A DNA stretch of 64,000 bases. It comes from Adiantum capillus-veneris (taxonomy: Eukaryota > Streptophyta > Polypodiopsida > Polypodiales > Pteridaceae). The notes below the pieces were generated by a model. The model was given only the letters and a program-made list of their open reading frames with translations, searched no databases and was not told the DNA's origin. How positions within the stretch are numbered: position 1 is the stretch's first letter; every line of letters begins with the position of its first letter. The position numbers and the translations under genes are program-made. The DNA lies in contig CM043942.1 of NCBI GenBank assembly GCA_014529385.2, positions 35,928,469 to 35,992,468 of the forward strand, given 5' to 3'. Of this stretch, positions 44,901 through 59,964 are shown in pieces.

Positions 44901-46815
44901 TGTGTAGTTTCTCTCACAGGTCAAGCCAAGGGGTTTGACTACAGAGATTCTAACCAACGGGTTTGGATTGCTAAGGTAACACCCAGGTTTTCCATTGCAA
45001 TGTTGCTTATTTTTTATTTTTCCGTTAGTGCTCCTACGCATTTGAGCACGGGTAAATGAACTTTAAGTTCAACCTTCAAGTACACATCTAATTTGGTTTT
45101 GTTTCTTTTTTGTTTGTTTTTCCACATTGGATGTGCACACTATGTTATCATCCAATTTTTCTCTTAAGAGAAATGACAAGGTCATGTAAGAGCCAAGCCA
45201 TTTGGGTGGCCACAATCAGTTTCTACATTATGCAATTATAGACCCACTTGTAGGGTTTATTTGGCACATGTTGTCAAATGGATACAACATGGTCTAGGGA
45301 CTCAAGGAGTTTGGTTTAGCCAGTGTGGAGCAAGGCTAATGAGGGTCCCTCTCACTCCTATCGTAGAGTGTTTGCAGTTACCTCAACACACAAGTACATC
45401 TTGTACTTGTAGGATGTTCTTTTTTTAGACATCCTTAGTTGAGACATATTCCACATGTGGTGAATATGAGTCTCTGGGACTGACACTGGCGCCCAGTATT
45501 TCAAGTATGTGTCACGAAAAAGTCCCTATGTGCTGGTCAAATTTGTTTTCTAGACCATTTTCAACACGACGTATCAAGAGCACTTTCAGTGGCCAAAAAT
45601 TGTCGGATACTCAGAAAGACTTGTTAAGGTACAAGTACTACTAAATAACATTAATGGATGGTTGTTTATACATATAGCAAGGCTATGGATTGTTAATGAC
45701 AAAGTTTCATTGTTTGTACCTAGAAGTGATAACTGTTTCACCTTTTATTATGGTCTTGATGTTTCAGCAAGGCTTGAAAATGACTGCAACGGACAGTATT
45801 TAGTTTCTTTTTAAAACTCTTTACATTCCTCTTTAATGTGTGCTAGGCGCATCACATTTGCCATAAGTATTGGCAAGGATGATCATGGATATACAGGTTC
45901 GGATCCGTTTTTTGCTAAATGCATGCACACTAGATGTTATGGGCCCTAGTGCTTTAGCAAAGGCTGATTTGGAGCGGCATGCATATTCATCACATTAGTT
46001 GTTGATGAAGCATTCCGCACTCTATGTGCAATATCTCTATGAGATTCCTTATGGGGTCTACCAATCACCCATAGAGGTCATGGCTTGGTTTGGGTGCTTG
46101 TGGATCTTTCAAGGTGACCATGATGGTTATTTAGAACATTGTTGATTCGTCAGTACTATTGTACGATATTGTGACCTCCGTTACGATGGGGGAAAAACAT
46201 CTCAGTATTGTCAGTTATCCAAGGGGATAGGCAGATTACAGAGTGTAATCTTGTGCTAAAGGATATGCAAAGTGCGTACATTAGCACCAAGCAATCCAAT
46301 TGATAAGAAATTAATAAGCATTTATTGCTCTACTTGGAGTTTTCTTACCATAAGTTAAAGCATGTTTGTGACTAAGTTTAGTCTCTTCATGTATAAATCA
46401 AGTTCTCAACCTGGAATACTAGCTATGATGGGGTTGTTTACTGATGGAATTTGAGAACAAGCCAAGGACTTAAACTTGACCGATGAGTTATGTCATCAAG
46501 TAACTTTCATGGACAATGACAAGAGGTACTCTTTCGGGTACATCTTTCTTGTGATAGCTCGTTTAGCATGCTCATGTGCATTCTAAATGGAGTCTACACA
46601 CTATGATTAGATAGGAACTGGTAACACAAAATGGTTACAAAGGGACAACAATGTGGAAAATCAAGATATTACTCTTGGTTTCATTGAACCTCCTACTAAA
46701 CCGTGTTCCACTCAAGCAAACAACTGGACCCATGAAGGATGCCATTGTGGAAAACATTAAGTGTATCATCACTCTTGTTTTCGAGGATGAAAACGCTTCT
46801 CCAAGGGGGGGGTAA

Positions 46816-46963
46816 TGTCATGCCAAGGGCATACCCAGAGGAGGTCACGGACCTGGGCCAGTAAGTGGTCGACTGATAGTGTCGAACAGGGGATTCGATA
46901 GCCAGGGGCTATATAAGGGAGGTTGGGCGGTGAATCCAAGCAGGCAATTCCCTGGGCATTACA
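46816..46963 (+). repeat. NonAuto-1 3' LTR
   Basis: 148 bp, same length and ends as the 5' LTR, preceded by a G8 polypurine tract and the sequence GAGGATGAAAACGCTTC shared with NonAuto-3. Confidence 0.9.
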
Positions 46964-47859
46964 GGTTGCACTACTGTTACCACCTTTTCTTTGAGCAGTA
47001 ACAAAAGCATGTTCAATTGCATGTTGTTTAGCACAAGTGAACTATCAGAAATGACTGTACCTGAAAAAATGAGTTTCTCATTAATATCCTTGTTACCATG
47101 AAGAAAAGTTTCCATGTCATCTTCCTCATGCATAATCTTCAACTCCAGCTCTTTATGCGGCAATGCAACTTTAGTCTCATTGCGACTTGCATAAAGACTA
47201 GCTAGAATATCCCAAGCTTGTTTTGTTGATTTAGTTGAGCAAATGTGAGGAATAATAGTGTGGTTCATAGATAATGCAATCAATGCATGAGCCTACACAT
47301 CTGTAACATCCCAACGAGATTGCTCAGCCATATGCAAAACAGCTCTAGCAGTAGCAATTCTACCACCAAAACCTGCAACATCCTCAATAGAACCTACATC
47401 CACAGAAGGCGGACGTTCATCAATGCCTTGCACAACATTCCAAATGCCCTTTGATACAAGAACATGTTGTGTCATGTAAGCCCACATTGGTCAGTTGTCC
47501 CCATCCAATTTTATCCTTAGTAGCAGCAAACATCTTGAAATCTATGTTTGCACCTAATGTGAAAACTGCCTGGAAAGAGGAAAAACAAAGCAGGTCCAGC
47601 ACATGCTATATAACACAACCCAAAGAAGTCTGTAAGGGACCTGTTCTGCAAAAAATTACATTGATAGAAATTATACACAAAAGAACAAAATTGCATGCCC
47701 ACTACTATAGGTAGTGGAAACATAGGCCGAAATGAGCATGAATAAAAATTTTGAGCAAACCAAGCTCTATGAGCGTACCTGAAGTATTTGTCAACATGCT
47801 GAAGGTCACCAAAGCTCACCCAAATTGGAGAAAGTGAGCAGGCGTTGCTGGCAATGCAG
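46964..47859 (-). pseudogene. Copia-1 gag N-terminal part, decayed
   Basis: Successive frames read MFAATKDKIGWGQLTNVG, WNVVQGIDERP, then ALIALSMNHTIIPHICSTK and KQAWDILASLYASRNE, the usual copia gag core. It breaks off at the NonAuto-1 target site and continues below 41672. Confidence 0.75.
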
Positions 47860-47864
47860 ATAAC

Positions 47865-47948
47865 TGTTAGGAAATAAGACGTAGCTAAATAGATAATTGA
47901 GTAGATTACTTAATGGAGAGAGACAGATTTATATACACGAGATTATAG

Positions 47949-47983
<35 letters not shown>

Positions 47984-48627
47984 CACGATATACGTGGTTC
48001 ACCCAATGTGGGCTACGTCCACGGGAAAGCAGCCACTCAATGGCTTTAGTACTTCAAAACAAGAAGTAGTTTACAAAGGGATTATACCCTTAATGGAGCT
48101 CCCGCCTTGCTTCACTCTCACCACCTCACACTCACCTTGTTGCATCAACTTCACACTATGAAATGTGTGTAAAAATGGCCTCCTTTTATAGGCCAAAAGG
48201 GCTGCCCTCTCTTCTGAGAGACAACCATGTGTAGCCGCCCTTGTGCGAATAAGTCCAAATCGGACCCTCCAATCCGCCCATGTGTGGCCGCCCTTGAGAA
48301 GACAAGTCCGCTTTTGAATTCGGCCATCGGCCACCAGCCATTGACTTCCGACCACCGGCCAACCGACCGATTGCTTTCCGATCACTTTCCGACCGCCGTC
48401 CGGCCATAATATTCTGGCGGAAAAGAATATTCCGGCGAAAAAAAAGTCTCGGGGGCCTCCGCCCCCAAGGCCTTTAAAGTTTCCCCTGATTCTTGTCCGT
48501 GAAAATTTTGGTTTCCGGTGAGTGATTTTCCTTCACGCGCAATGGCTTCTCCTCATTATGGGGGCCTTACAAATGTGCGCTTTTACCACAGAAAATTATA
48601 AGGGTAAATCAGGCTCCATACTTAACA
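47865..48627 (-). repeat. Copia-2 3' LTR
   Basis: 763 bp. On the plus strand it reads TGTTAGGAAATAAG ... CATACTTAACA. Holds a (GA)n tract at about 47953-47980 and a CCGGCCA-type minisatellite at about 48320-48410. Confidence 0.92.
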
Positions 48628-48687
48628 ATCTCCCACTTGGAGACTGATCTCCAAACCAAACCTGTGACTGCTTTCCATTCTGGCTTC

Positions 48688-51122
48688 TTATCCTTGAATG
48701 CCGATTGAAGATGAGCAAAAGCTCAACTTCTCCTTGTTGACCACCTTTGTAAACATGTCTGCAGGATTTTCACTTGTATGTACCTTTCCTAGCTTTAGTT
48801 GTCCCTCTTCCAAAAGAGTGCGTATGAAGTGATATCTCACCTCAATGTGCTTTGTCCTTGAATGAAAGGCTGAGTTCTTCGCAAGATGGATAGCGCTTTG
48901 GCTATCACTGTACAAGACACAATTGTCTTGCTTGAATCCAAGCTCTTCTAAGAATCTGTGAAGCCACATAATTTCTTTGCTTGCCTCCGTCATTGCTACA
49001 TACTCTGCTTCCGTGGTAGAAAGTGAAACCACTTTCTGCAGCTTTGAAGCCCAGCTTACTGCTGTGCCTCCAACCGTGAACACATAGCCAGTAGTGCTCC
49101 TTCGAGTATCTTTGTCACCTACCATATCTGCATCAGCATACCCTTCTAGAAAAATATCAGTTCCTCCAAAATACAAAGCATTTGTTGTTGTCCCTTTTAG
49201 ATACCTAAGTATCCACTTCACAGCTTGCCAATGCTCTTTACCTGGGTTGTCCATGAACCTACTCACAACTCCCACTGCATGTGCAATGTCTGGCCTTGTC
49301 CAGACCATAGCATACATTAGAGAACCTACCGCTGCAGCATATGGAACTTTAGACATATAGGCTATCTCCTCTTGTGTCTTTGGACACATATCCTTCGTTA
49401 GTTTAAAATGACCAGCCAAAGGTGTAGAAACTGGTTTTGCATTTTGCATTGCAAACCTTTCTAGTACCTTCTTGATGTAATCTTCTTGAGATAGCTTTAT
49501 TGTCTTCTTCGTCCTGTCCCTTGATATTTTCATACCAAGTATCCTCTTTGCAGCACCTAAATCTTTCATTGAAAAAGATTTGGACAGCTCCTCTTTTAGG
49601 TCTTTGATGTCCTGCATGTTAGCACTTGCAATCAACATGTCATCAACATACAACATTAGGATGATGAATTTCCCATCTCCCAAATTCTCCGTGTAGACGC
49701 AGTGATCCGAGTTGCATCTTGTGAATCCATGATCCAACATCTATCGATCAAACTTCAAGTACCATTGTCTTGATGCTTGATTTAAACCATACAAGCTCTT
49801 CTTTAATCTGCAAACCATTTTCTCCTTACCTTTTACTTCATACCCCTTTGGTTGAAGCATGTAGATTTCCTCCTCTAAGTCACCGTGAGGGAATGCCGTA
49901 TTTACATCCATTTGCTCGAGATTTAGATCATGAGCAGCCACAAGGCTTAAGACAAGCCTAATTGAGTTCATTTTTACAACAGGAGAAAATATTTCATTGA
50001 AGTCAATACCTTTCTTTTGAGAAAAATCTTTTACCACAAGCCTAAACTTGTACCTTTTCTTCCCACCTTCTTCTTCCTTTAGCTTGTACACCTATTTGTT
50101 TTGAAGTGCCCGCTTACCCTTAGGCAACTCAACCAACTCCCATGTTTGGTTGCGATGTAGTGAGTCCATCTCCACTTGCATGCTCTTCGTCCATTCTTCT
50201 TTGGATTCATGTTGCATAGCTTCTTCATATGATTCCGGCTCTCCAGAATCTAAGATCAAGAGATGGTTGAAGGAAGGAACAAACCTTTCTGGAGGTCTAC
50301 TTGCTCTTGTAGATCTTCGGGGAATAGGTTGAGGCTCCTCATTTGGTTGACGTTGTTGCACATTGTCACCGTTTGCAGTCCTTGAGTCTTCACCGTCCTC
50401 AAGCTCCATGTACTCATCACCTGTTTCTTTTTTTGTGTTTTCTTTCCAAGTAATCTTTGTACATATTTTGTTCGTTAAAAATTACATCCTACTCCTTAAG
50501 ATTTTACCATCTTCAGGATTCCATAGGCGATACCCAAAGTCTCCTTCTCCATAGCCAATGAAGAAACACTTTTTGGACTTTGCATCTAACTTTGATCTTA
50601 GGTTTCTATCTATGTGCATGAAAGCCTCACACCCAAACACTTTGAGAAATGCATAATTCACCGGTTTACCTGTCCATGCCTCTTCTGGAACTCCCCCATC
50701 CAATGCCGTTGAGGGTGACCGATTGATTAAGTACACAAACGTACTTACAGCTTCCGCCCAAAGCTCAAGCGGTAGGCCTGCATATAGCCGCATGCTTGGT
50801 GCTCGTTCCATGATTGTCCTGTTCATCCTTTCCGAAATCCCATTTTGTTGAGGTGTCCTTGGGTTGTCCTTTGCCTCCGAATGCCATTGCTAGCACAAAA
50901 TCTTTCAAAAGCTTGGCTGCAATATTCACCTCCATTGTCGGATCTGAGGCATTTAACCTTGGTACCTATTTCATTCTCCACAAAGGCTTTCCACCTTTGA
51001 AATATGGAAAATACATCGGATTTATTCTTCATGACATAAACCCATGTTTTTCTAGTCGCATCGTCTATGAATGTTACATAGTACAATGAGCCACAAGTGA
51101 TGGTGTACTTGCAGGACCCCAA
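48688..51122 (-). pseudogene. Copia-2 integrase, RT and RNase H with scattered breaks
   Basis: Integrase core at 50823-51122 (YYVTFIDDATRKTWVYVM, then SDNGGEY), continuing 50482-50826 in another frame (LELWAEAVSTFVYLINRSP). RT starts at about 50091 (RLVVKDFSQKKGIDFNEIF, MDVNTAFPHGDLEEEIYM) and continues at 48688-49740 with ILMLYVDDMLIAS and RNase H (EGYADADMVGDKDTRRST, then STTEAEYVAM, DSQSAIHLAKN). Lesions seen: a frame break near 50825, loss of frame near 50480, and TAG stops at about 50092 and 49741. The catalytic YVDD and RNase H acids are intact. Confidence 0.88.
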
Positions 51123-52561
51123 ACATCAGAATGAACCAACTCAAGTTTTTTATTTTTTCTTTCCTTTCCTGATTTTTTGAAATTTTACTCTTTTGTTTAC
51201 CATAAACACAATCTTCACAGAACTCTTAGTCCACTTCTTTCACCTGGTAGAGCTTCTTTGTTTGAAGGATTTGCATTCCTTTGGCACTCATATGCCCAAT
51301 TCGTAGTGCCACACCCGCACTGTCAACTTCTGTAGTTGCTGCACAAGCTGAAGGTTGCGTGCTAACAATACACAAGTAAAGTGTACTGACTTTTTCACCC
51401 TTGGCAACCACCAAAGATCTTCCATCGTTTGTTTCCGAATGCAATGTTGTGACCTTCATCGTCCAATTGTCCTGTAGAGATCAATTTTTTGCGAAGAGAA
51501 GGAACATGCCTAACATATTTAAGCTTCAATTCATTTCCGTTAGCAGTTTTGACAGAAATTGTACCTTTGCCGACAATCTCACAAGCTTCATCATCTCCCA
51601 AGTATACATACCCAAAATTACCTTTGGTGTAGTCTTGGAAATGTTGCTTGTGTGGTGTCGCATGGAATGAAGCCCCGGAATCTACTATCCAGGAATTAGA
51701 CACATTGTCTAATGAGAGAATTAGAGCATCTTGCTCTACTTTACCTGCCACATTGGCCTCCGATGTTGGCTTGTTGTCTTGAGACTCTGTCTCCTTCTTC
51801 TTCTTGGACCAGCAATCCTTCTTGACGTGGCCCTTCTTGCCGCAGTTCCAACATTCAAGAACTGACTTTGTGCGTGACTTGCTCCGCCTTGAGCGATCAC
51901 GACCCTTTTGGTTTTTGAACCTCTCCTTAAGCCTTCCTCTTGTTTCCACTGATAGTGCAGCACTTGATGATTCTCCTGTGCTTCTCCTTCGCATTTCCTC
52001 GCTTAGGAGAACACCCACAACATCATCAAACTTAAGAGTATTTGTGCCAGAGATAGAATTACTTACAACCATCACAAGGCTGTCCCAACTATCCAGTAGA
52101 GATGATAGTATAAGGAGAGCTGGCACTTCGTCATCGAAATTGATTTTCACTGATCGAAGTTGACTTATGTTTGTGTTAAAGTCATTTAGGTGTTCTGCAA
52201 CTGAACCATTCTCTGCCATCTTTAGATTGAACAAGCGCTTCATAAGAAATACCTTATTGGATGCCGATGGTTTCTCGTAGAAGTCGTCAAGTGACTTCAT
52301 GAAGTCCTCCGTGGTCTTCATCTCCGAAACATTGAAGGCCACCGTTGACGCCAAGCTTAACCGGATTGTTCCCAGTGTCTTTCGATCAAGGACAATCCAT
52401 GCTTCATCTGCCATTGTTGCGGGCTTCTTCGCAAGAGTGCCTAGTGGCAAATAGAGGTCCTTCTGGTAGAGATAGTCTTCAATCTGCATCTTCCAATGTT
52501 GGTAGTTTTTGCCGTTGAACTTCTCAATCTTGAGCTTCCCTTCCTCCGCCATAACTCCCAC
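51123..52561 (-). pseudogene. Copia-2 gag and protease
   Basis: A 388-codon frame from 52561 (MGVMAEEGKLKIEKFNGKNY) runs to 51395. It contains the gag core, a zinc knuckle CWNCGKKGHVKKDC about residue 235 and the protease site WIVDSGASFHATP about residue 290, with the catalytic D-S-G intact. A frame break near 51440 moves reading to 51226-51459 (pre-integrase region, GHMSAKGMQILQ), and a stop follows at 51226. Gag to protease is otherwise undamaged, so it may have been lost recently. Confidence 0.88.
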
Positions 52562-52611
52562 TCAATTCAAGGAATCCTTTCCTTGAGATAATTTAGCTAC
52601 GAGCAAACCTT

Positions 52612-52623
52612 GCTCTGATACCA
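52612..52623 (-). other. Primer-binding site, initiator tRNA-Met (Copia-2)
   Basis: TGGTATCAGAGC on the minus strand, 2 bp inside the 5' LTR boundary. Confidence 0.88.
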
Positions 52624-52625
52624 TT

Positions 52626-53370
52626 TGTTAGGAAATAAGACGTAGCTAAATAGATAATTGAGTAGATTACTTAATGGAGAGAGACAGATTTATATACACG
52701 AGATTATAGAGTAGAGAGAGAGAGAGAGAGAGAGTACACACAATATACGTGGTTCACCCAATGTGGGCTACGTCCACGGGAAAGCAGCCACTCAATGGCT
52801 TTAGTACTTCAAAACAAGAAGTAGTTTACAAAGGGATTATACCCTTAATGGAGCTCCCGCCTTGCTTCACTCTCACCACCTCACACTCACCTTGTTGCAT
52901 CAACTTCACACTATGAAATGTGTGTAGAAATGGCCTCCTTTTATAGGCCAAAAGGGTTGCCCTCTCTTATGAGAGACAACCATGTGTAGCCGCCCTTGTG
53001 CGAATAAGTCCAAATCGGACCCTCCAATCCGCCCATGTGTGGCCGCCCTTGAGAAGACAAGTCCTCTTTTGAATTCGGCCACCGGCCATTGACTTCCGAC
53101 CACCGGCCATCGGCCATTGACTACCGGCCACCGGCCAACCGACCGGTTGTTTTCCGACCACTTTCCGGCCGCCGTCCGGCCATAATATTCCGGTGAAAAA
53201 AAAGTCTCCGAGGCCTTTAAAGTTTCCCCTGATTCTTGTCCATGAAAATTTTGGTTTCCGGTGAGTGATTTTTCTTCACGCACGATGGCTTCTCCTCATT
53301 ATGGGGGCCTTACAAATGTGCGCTTTTACCACAGAAAATTACAAGGGTAAATCAGGCTCCATACTTAACA
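52626..53370 (-). repeat. Copia-2 5' LTR
   Basis: 745 bp, same ends as the 3' LTR. The GA tract is shorter, the CCGGCCA minisatellite has a different number of units, and the GGGGGCCTCCGCCCCC-like segment of the 3' copy is missing. Confidence 0.92.
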
Positions 53371-53397
53371 ATAACTATGCTCAGGAGGATACAACTT

Positions 53398-53409
53398 GCT
53401 CTAATACCA
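53398..53409 (-). other. Primer-binding site of Copia-1
   Basis: TGGTATTAGAGC on the minus strand, one mismatch from the initiator tRNA-Met complement, next to the 5' LTR remnant. Confidence 0.75.
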
Positions 53410-53411
53410 AT

Positions 53412-53571
53412 TGTTGTAAATAGGGTTGCATGGAAACACACACAATTTAGAGAAGATTAAGAAGCTTAAGGCACACAACAGAGAGTCTATTGCTTAGTGC
53501 ACAATGGGAATATTCATTATCCCTAGAATGCATATATGCAATGCACGGGGGAAAAAACTTCCTAGTGAGGG
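53412..53571 (-). repeat. Copia-1 5' LTR, truncated
   Basis: Matches the R/U5 side of the LTR at 38203-38431 up to CCTAGTGAGG, then similarity ends. The U3 part is missing, replaced by small tandem duplications. Confidence 0.7.
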
Positions 53572-53922
53572 GAACATAACACTCAATCTTGGCATGGGGA
53601 ACATAACACTCAATCCTAGCATGTTTCCAATAAATGGTGCACTTCTATTCACACTACTGGTGAAGAACACACTATATCCAGTTTGGCACTTGTATCCATT
53701 TGCTTTAGGGAATGTATTTGTGAATTTTGAATTGAGTTCCACGCACTTTACTTTACATTTTCTAAATGCTTGGGGGGAAAAAAGGGCGGTGTCTTGTGGT
53801 CTATCATGGTGTATATGTGTACCTTGGAGTAGACTCCAGGCACTATACTTTGCATCATGGTATTCTATGAGCACTATACTCCAGGCACTACACTTTGCAT
53901 CATGGTATTCTATGAGCATTGA
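53569..53922. repeat. Two small tandem duplications
   Basis: A 27 bp unit (GGGGAACATAACACTCAATC...) occurs twice at 53569-53622, and a 45 bp unit (ACTCCAGGCACTATACTTTG...) twice at 53833-53922. Both lie just beyond the truncated Copia-1 LTR. Confidence 0.85.
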
Positions 53923-54784
53923 GGTTTTTTGAACAAGGGATTTATGGAAATCGGGTCAAAAGTTTTTGTTGGCAAATTTTTTAAACCAGTGGGCTATGCC
54001 AGGTGTTAAAACCAAAGTGAAATAGTTTTGTATTTTCAGTTTAGTGTTTGTAGTTTTTTAGTAGATGGTCAGTAATTGTAATGTGAAAAGAGACAAACCT
54101 CTTCATATCAAAAAATGGGGCTAATCCTTGATGTTTGTAACATTTTGAATGTGGTGAATGAAGAAGAAGGAGAGGATTGACGCCGTGTGTAGTGTCTGAT
54201 TCCTGTTTTTTTGCGTAATCAGTTTTCAGGGAGATTTAAAAATGTAGTCATCTGACTGATTCTTGATTCTGTTTATGTATCGACTGCTGTTTGTAAAGGG
54301 ATTCTGTGAATTAATGGAAGTAAAGACTGTTTTTCCTCATTCTTATCTTCATGTTATGGTTCCCCATAACAATCAACTTGGGGAGTTGAACTTGTCCACT
54401 ACCCCTCGACAGATTGAGGACTTCTTTCCTTAAGTACAATTGTGAAGAGGTCAATTTGTGACTCCCAACCATATGGAGTGATTTTTCATTTACTGGGTCA
54501 TACCCATGAAAATGCCACTTCTCTAGGCACAATCAGTGCCATAAATGAAACATGGTATCCTCTCAATTGGAATCATATTCACACCTCGATCAAGTTGAAT
54601 AGTGGATTCTCTCAAGGTGGAATCATATTCTTAATGGATCTTTAAAAAATCTTATCTCCCATGGAAAGACAAAAAAAGATCCCAATACAAAAAAGAAGTT
54701 AGTCGTACTAGATTTTCTTGGGTATTCAAACAAGGGATTACTTGCTTTGAGGCTCTCTTAGTCTACTCGTATATATATATATAC
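53923..54784. other. No recognised gene
   Basis: Unassigned AT-rich sequence. An AT microsatellite lies at about 54771-54784, directly followed by a GA tract to about 54810. Confidence 0.35.
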
Positions 54785-54810
54785 GAGTAGAGAGAGAGAG
54801 AGAGAGAGAG

Positions 54811-57827
<3,017 letters not shown>

Positions 57828-58024
57828 CCTCCTCACTATAGCACCAATTGCTTCTTACTCTCTTTCCCTCTCTAGCCACCACATGCTCAAAATTCTCTCT
57901 TTAGTTGGCCTTCCCTCAGGCAAGCCATGATTCCCCTCACTCTGGCCTTCATTCACACCGTCTTTGTCTTTAACAAACAACATTTCCTTGCACATGGCTT
58001 CCATTCACATAAGTCATAGACGAG

Positions 58025-58088
<64 letters not shown>

Positions 58089-59240
58089 CTTGGGGGTGTG
58101 CCATTGTAAGTCAATGGCTTTGGTTGCCATGTATGTCATATGTGTTGTATTTGTGGAAGCACAAGTCTTTGATGATCTTCTTGTCCGCGATGTCAACTCA
58201 TGAAACATATACATTGTTGGAGGATGGGTGACTAGAAAAGACTTTATTTTCAGATTTTGAACTGCTTGACAAGCCCACTTGTACAAGAAGTGAGCAGCAA
58301 ATGCAAAACAAGGAAGTGTCTCCAAATATAATTCCCTCTACTTGATGCTTGAAGCCATAGGGGGGCATTATGTGAGGGTTGAGATGATGTCATAAAATAA
58401 ATAAATCATGAAAAACTTGTTAATCAATGGCTTTGGTTGCCAATGTACATAAGGTGCGAATTATTCACAAAATTACAAGTCCTTATGCCTTCTTGAAACG
58501 TACTCATTGCATTAGAGTGTATATTCGTAGAGATGAGCATATTATAGAGTCCACAATGTGATCATTTCATGTACAAGTACTCCTCCTAGTCTGTAAACAA
58601 ATAATCATCACCTTGTTTCCAACATTGGAAGCCCAAACCCGACTCCTACCACTAGGAGTCCCCCGTGCCAAGAAAGGAAGGCACGTCTTTTCATGATTAT
58701 TTCAATAGGGGAGAATAACGCCACCTCCCCTCGGCACACTCCTCTAATGATCCTGTGTGTGTTGTGTGTCTATACTTACTTGTAGTGTAGAACATGCACA
58801 AAATGATTAGTATTAAGTACGTGCAATCGCGTTGGTATCAAAAAATTGTCGCTATTAAACGATTCTTATGTGTTTGCAAGGAGAGGACTGAAGAATTAAA
58901 GGACCATATATCCACTTGGTTGTGCAGATTTTGCAATCTTCATTAAGTCTGTTTGAATTAGAAGGATATTTTCGTGCAAAAGAGAAGCCACCTCTACGCA
59001 TGTATAATTACAGTAGCGCTTCTTGTGCACTACGAGCTAGAAAGATGCATCATTCTGGATGCACAACGAAGGGCTCAGTTCATTACCCCTCATAATCAAC
59101 GTGGCAAATGCAGGATTGGGCTCACACTGTATCACTTAATTCTCATAGGGGCAATTGAATTAGATCCTCGATTACATTTTTGCCTTATTAGTTTATACAT
59201 GGGAGAAGAATCTTAAGGGCCCCCCCTTGGAAATTATATA
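57828..59240. other. No recognised gene; (GA)n tract at 58027-58086
   Basis: Apart from the 60 bp GA microsatellite I see no coding region or transposon end I can support. Confidence 0.4.
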
Positions 59241-59964
59241 ATTTCTGATGGTGTTTTACCCCTGCTGTCCTTCAGCACTTAGAGGAGGAGAGAAGAGAAG
59301 GAAGGAGAGGAAACAGAAAACTAACGACGGGCTATTCTTCTTCTCTCTTCGTGCATGCGCGTCTCTCTGCCCCCCACCCCTCTCTTCCTAACTTTTCTCT
59401 CCCCTCGCTCGTCTCGCTCTCTACCGCTGCATTTGCGTTTCTCTAGACACGAACATCCCTTTAACATCGACCTCCAGGAGGATTGGATCATAAGGTACTT
59501 AGCAAAGCTCAGATCGCCCAGCAGGTACCCAAGGAAAGAGGAGAAACAGGTTACGGTGTATTTCTTTCCACAGCTGATAGCTGTATCAGCGGAATTACAA
59601 GGAAGAGGAGATTTTCTGACAATAGCAACGCGTCTGTATAGGTGGAAACTTTAGCACTAGTGAATGTGTGAGAACTCGCCCCTCCCTATTTGCTGCTCTT
59701 ATGTGACATAGAGGTGCCTTTGGTTCATTTTGAGATGAGCTCTTGCTCGTTTGGGTCAGTGAACCTGGTTCCACGAGTTGGGCTCTTTCTTGCGATGCCA
59801 GTATGCTAAGTCCAGCTGCGTACCCCCAATTTTGTCTTTTACTCCCGGAGGATCAGAGCAGAAGTCTGAAAACACAGATGCCTTCATTAATGTGCCTATT
59901 TAGGCTGTGAAGAACTGTTTCATGGTTTCCCTATTTAATTCAAAACATTGTGTTGAAGTTCGCG
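59241..59964 (+). promoter_or_regulatory. Putative promoter and 5' UTR of the PP2A B55 gene
   Basis: A pyrimidine-rich block (about 59336-59430, TTCTTCTCTCTTCGTGC...) resembles a plant 5' UTR with its transcription start. CAG/GTACC near 59524 and TTGAAG/TTCGCG near 59957-59960 could be the borders of a 5' UTR intron. Tentative. Confidence 0.4.

Larger units (their letters stand above)
41677..46963 (+). mobile_element. NonAuto-1: complete non-coding LTR retrotransposon
   Basis: 5,287 bp with 148 bp LTRs at 41677-41824 and 46816-46963, both TGTCATGCC...GGGCATTACA. Perfect duplications GGTTG lie at 41672-41676 and 46964-46968. The PBS TGGTATCAGAGCC is at 41826-41838, a (TC)n tract at 41876-41939, and a polypurine tract AAGGGGGGGG at 46803-46812. 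No gag, RT or integrase motif was found in any frame of the ~5 kb interior, so proteins must come from elsewhere. Roughly a dozen LTR differences by eye (about 8%) suggest an old insertion. LTR length recalls TRIMs, interior length recalls LARDs. Confidence 0.88.
47865..53370 (-). mobile_element. Copia-2: nearly complete Ty1/copia element
   Basis: 5,506 bp, minus orientation, duplications ATAAC at 47860-47864 and 53371-53375. LTRs 47865-48627 (3') and 52626-53370 (5'), PBS at 52612-52623, purine-rich tract at about 48628-48642 (minus). Full gag-PR-INT-RT-RH order. LTRs look about 95% identical apart from a small tandem-repeat difference and a ~30 bp indel, so this is younger than Copia-1. Several stops and frame breaks still make it defective. 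Confidence 0.92.
38203..53571 (-). mobile_element. Copia-1: Ty1/copia element split by two later insertions
   Basis: Minus-strand element: 5' LTR fragment (53412-53571), PBS (53398-53409), gag N-terminus (46964-47859), rest of gag plus protease, integrase, RT and RNase H (41671 down to about 38520), 3' LTR (38203-38431). Copia-2 sits in its leader and NonAuto-1 in its gag. Coding is heavily eroded, so it is the oldest layer here. Confidence 0.8.

Noticed and set aside
47865-53370. Direct repeats as CRISPR or satellite array
   Set aside because: Only two copies about 4 kb apart with TG...CA ends and target duplications: they are LTRs.
59355-59654. 99-codon ORF upstream of the B55 exon
   Set aside because: No recognisable motif; it overlaps the pyrimidine-rich stretch that looks like a 5' UTR.
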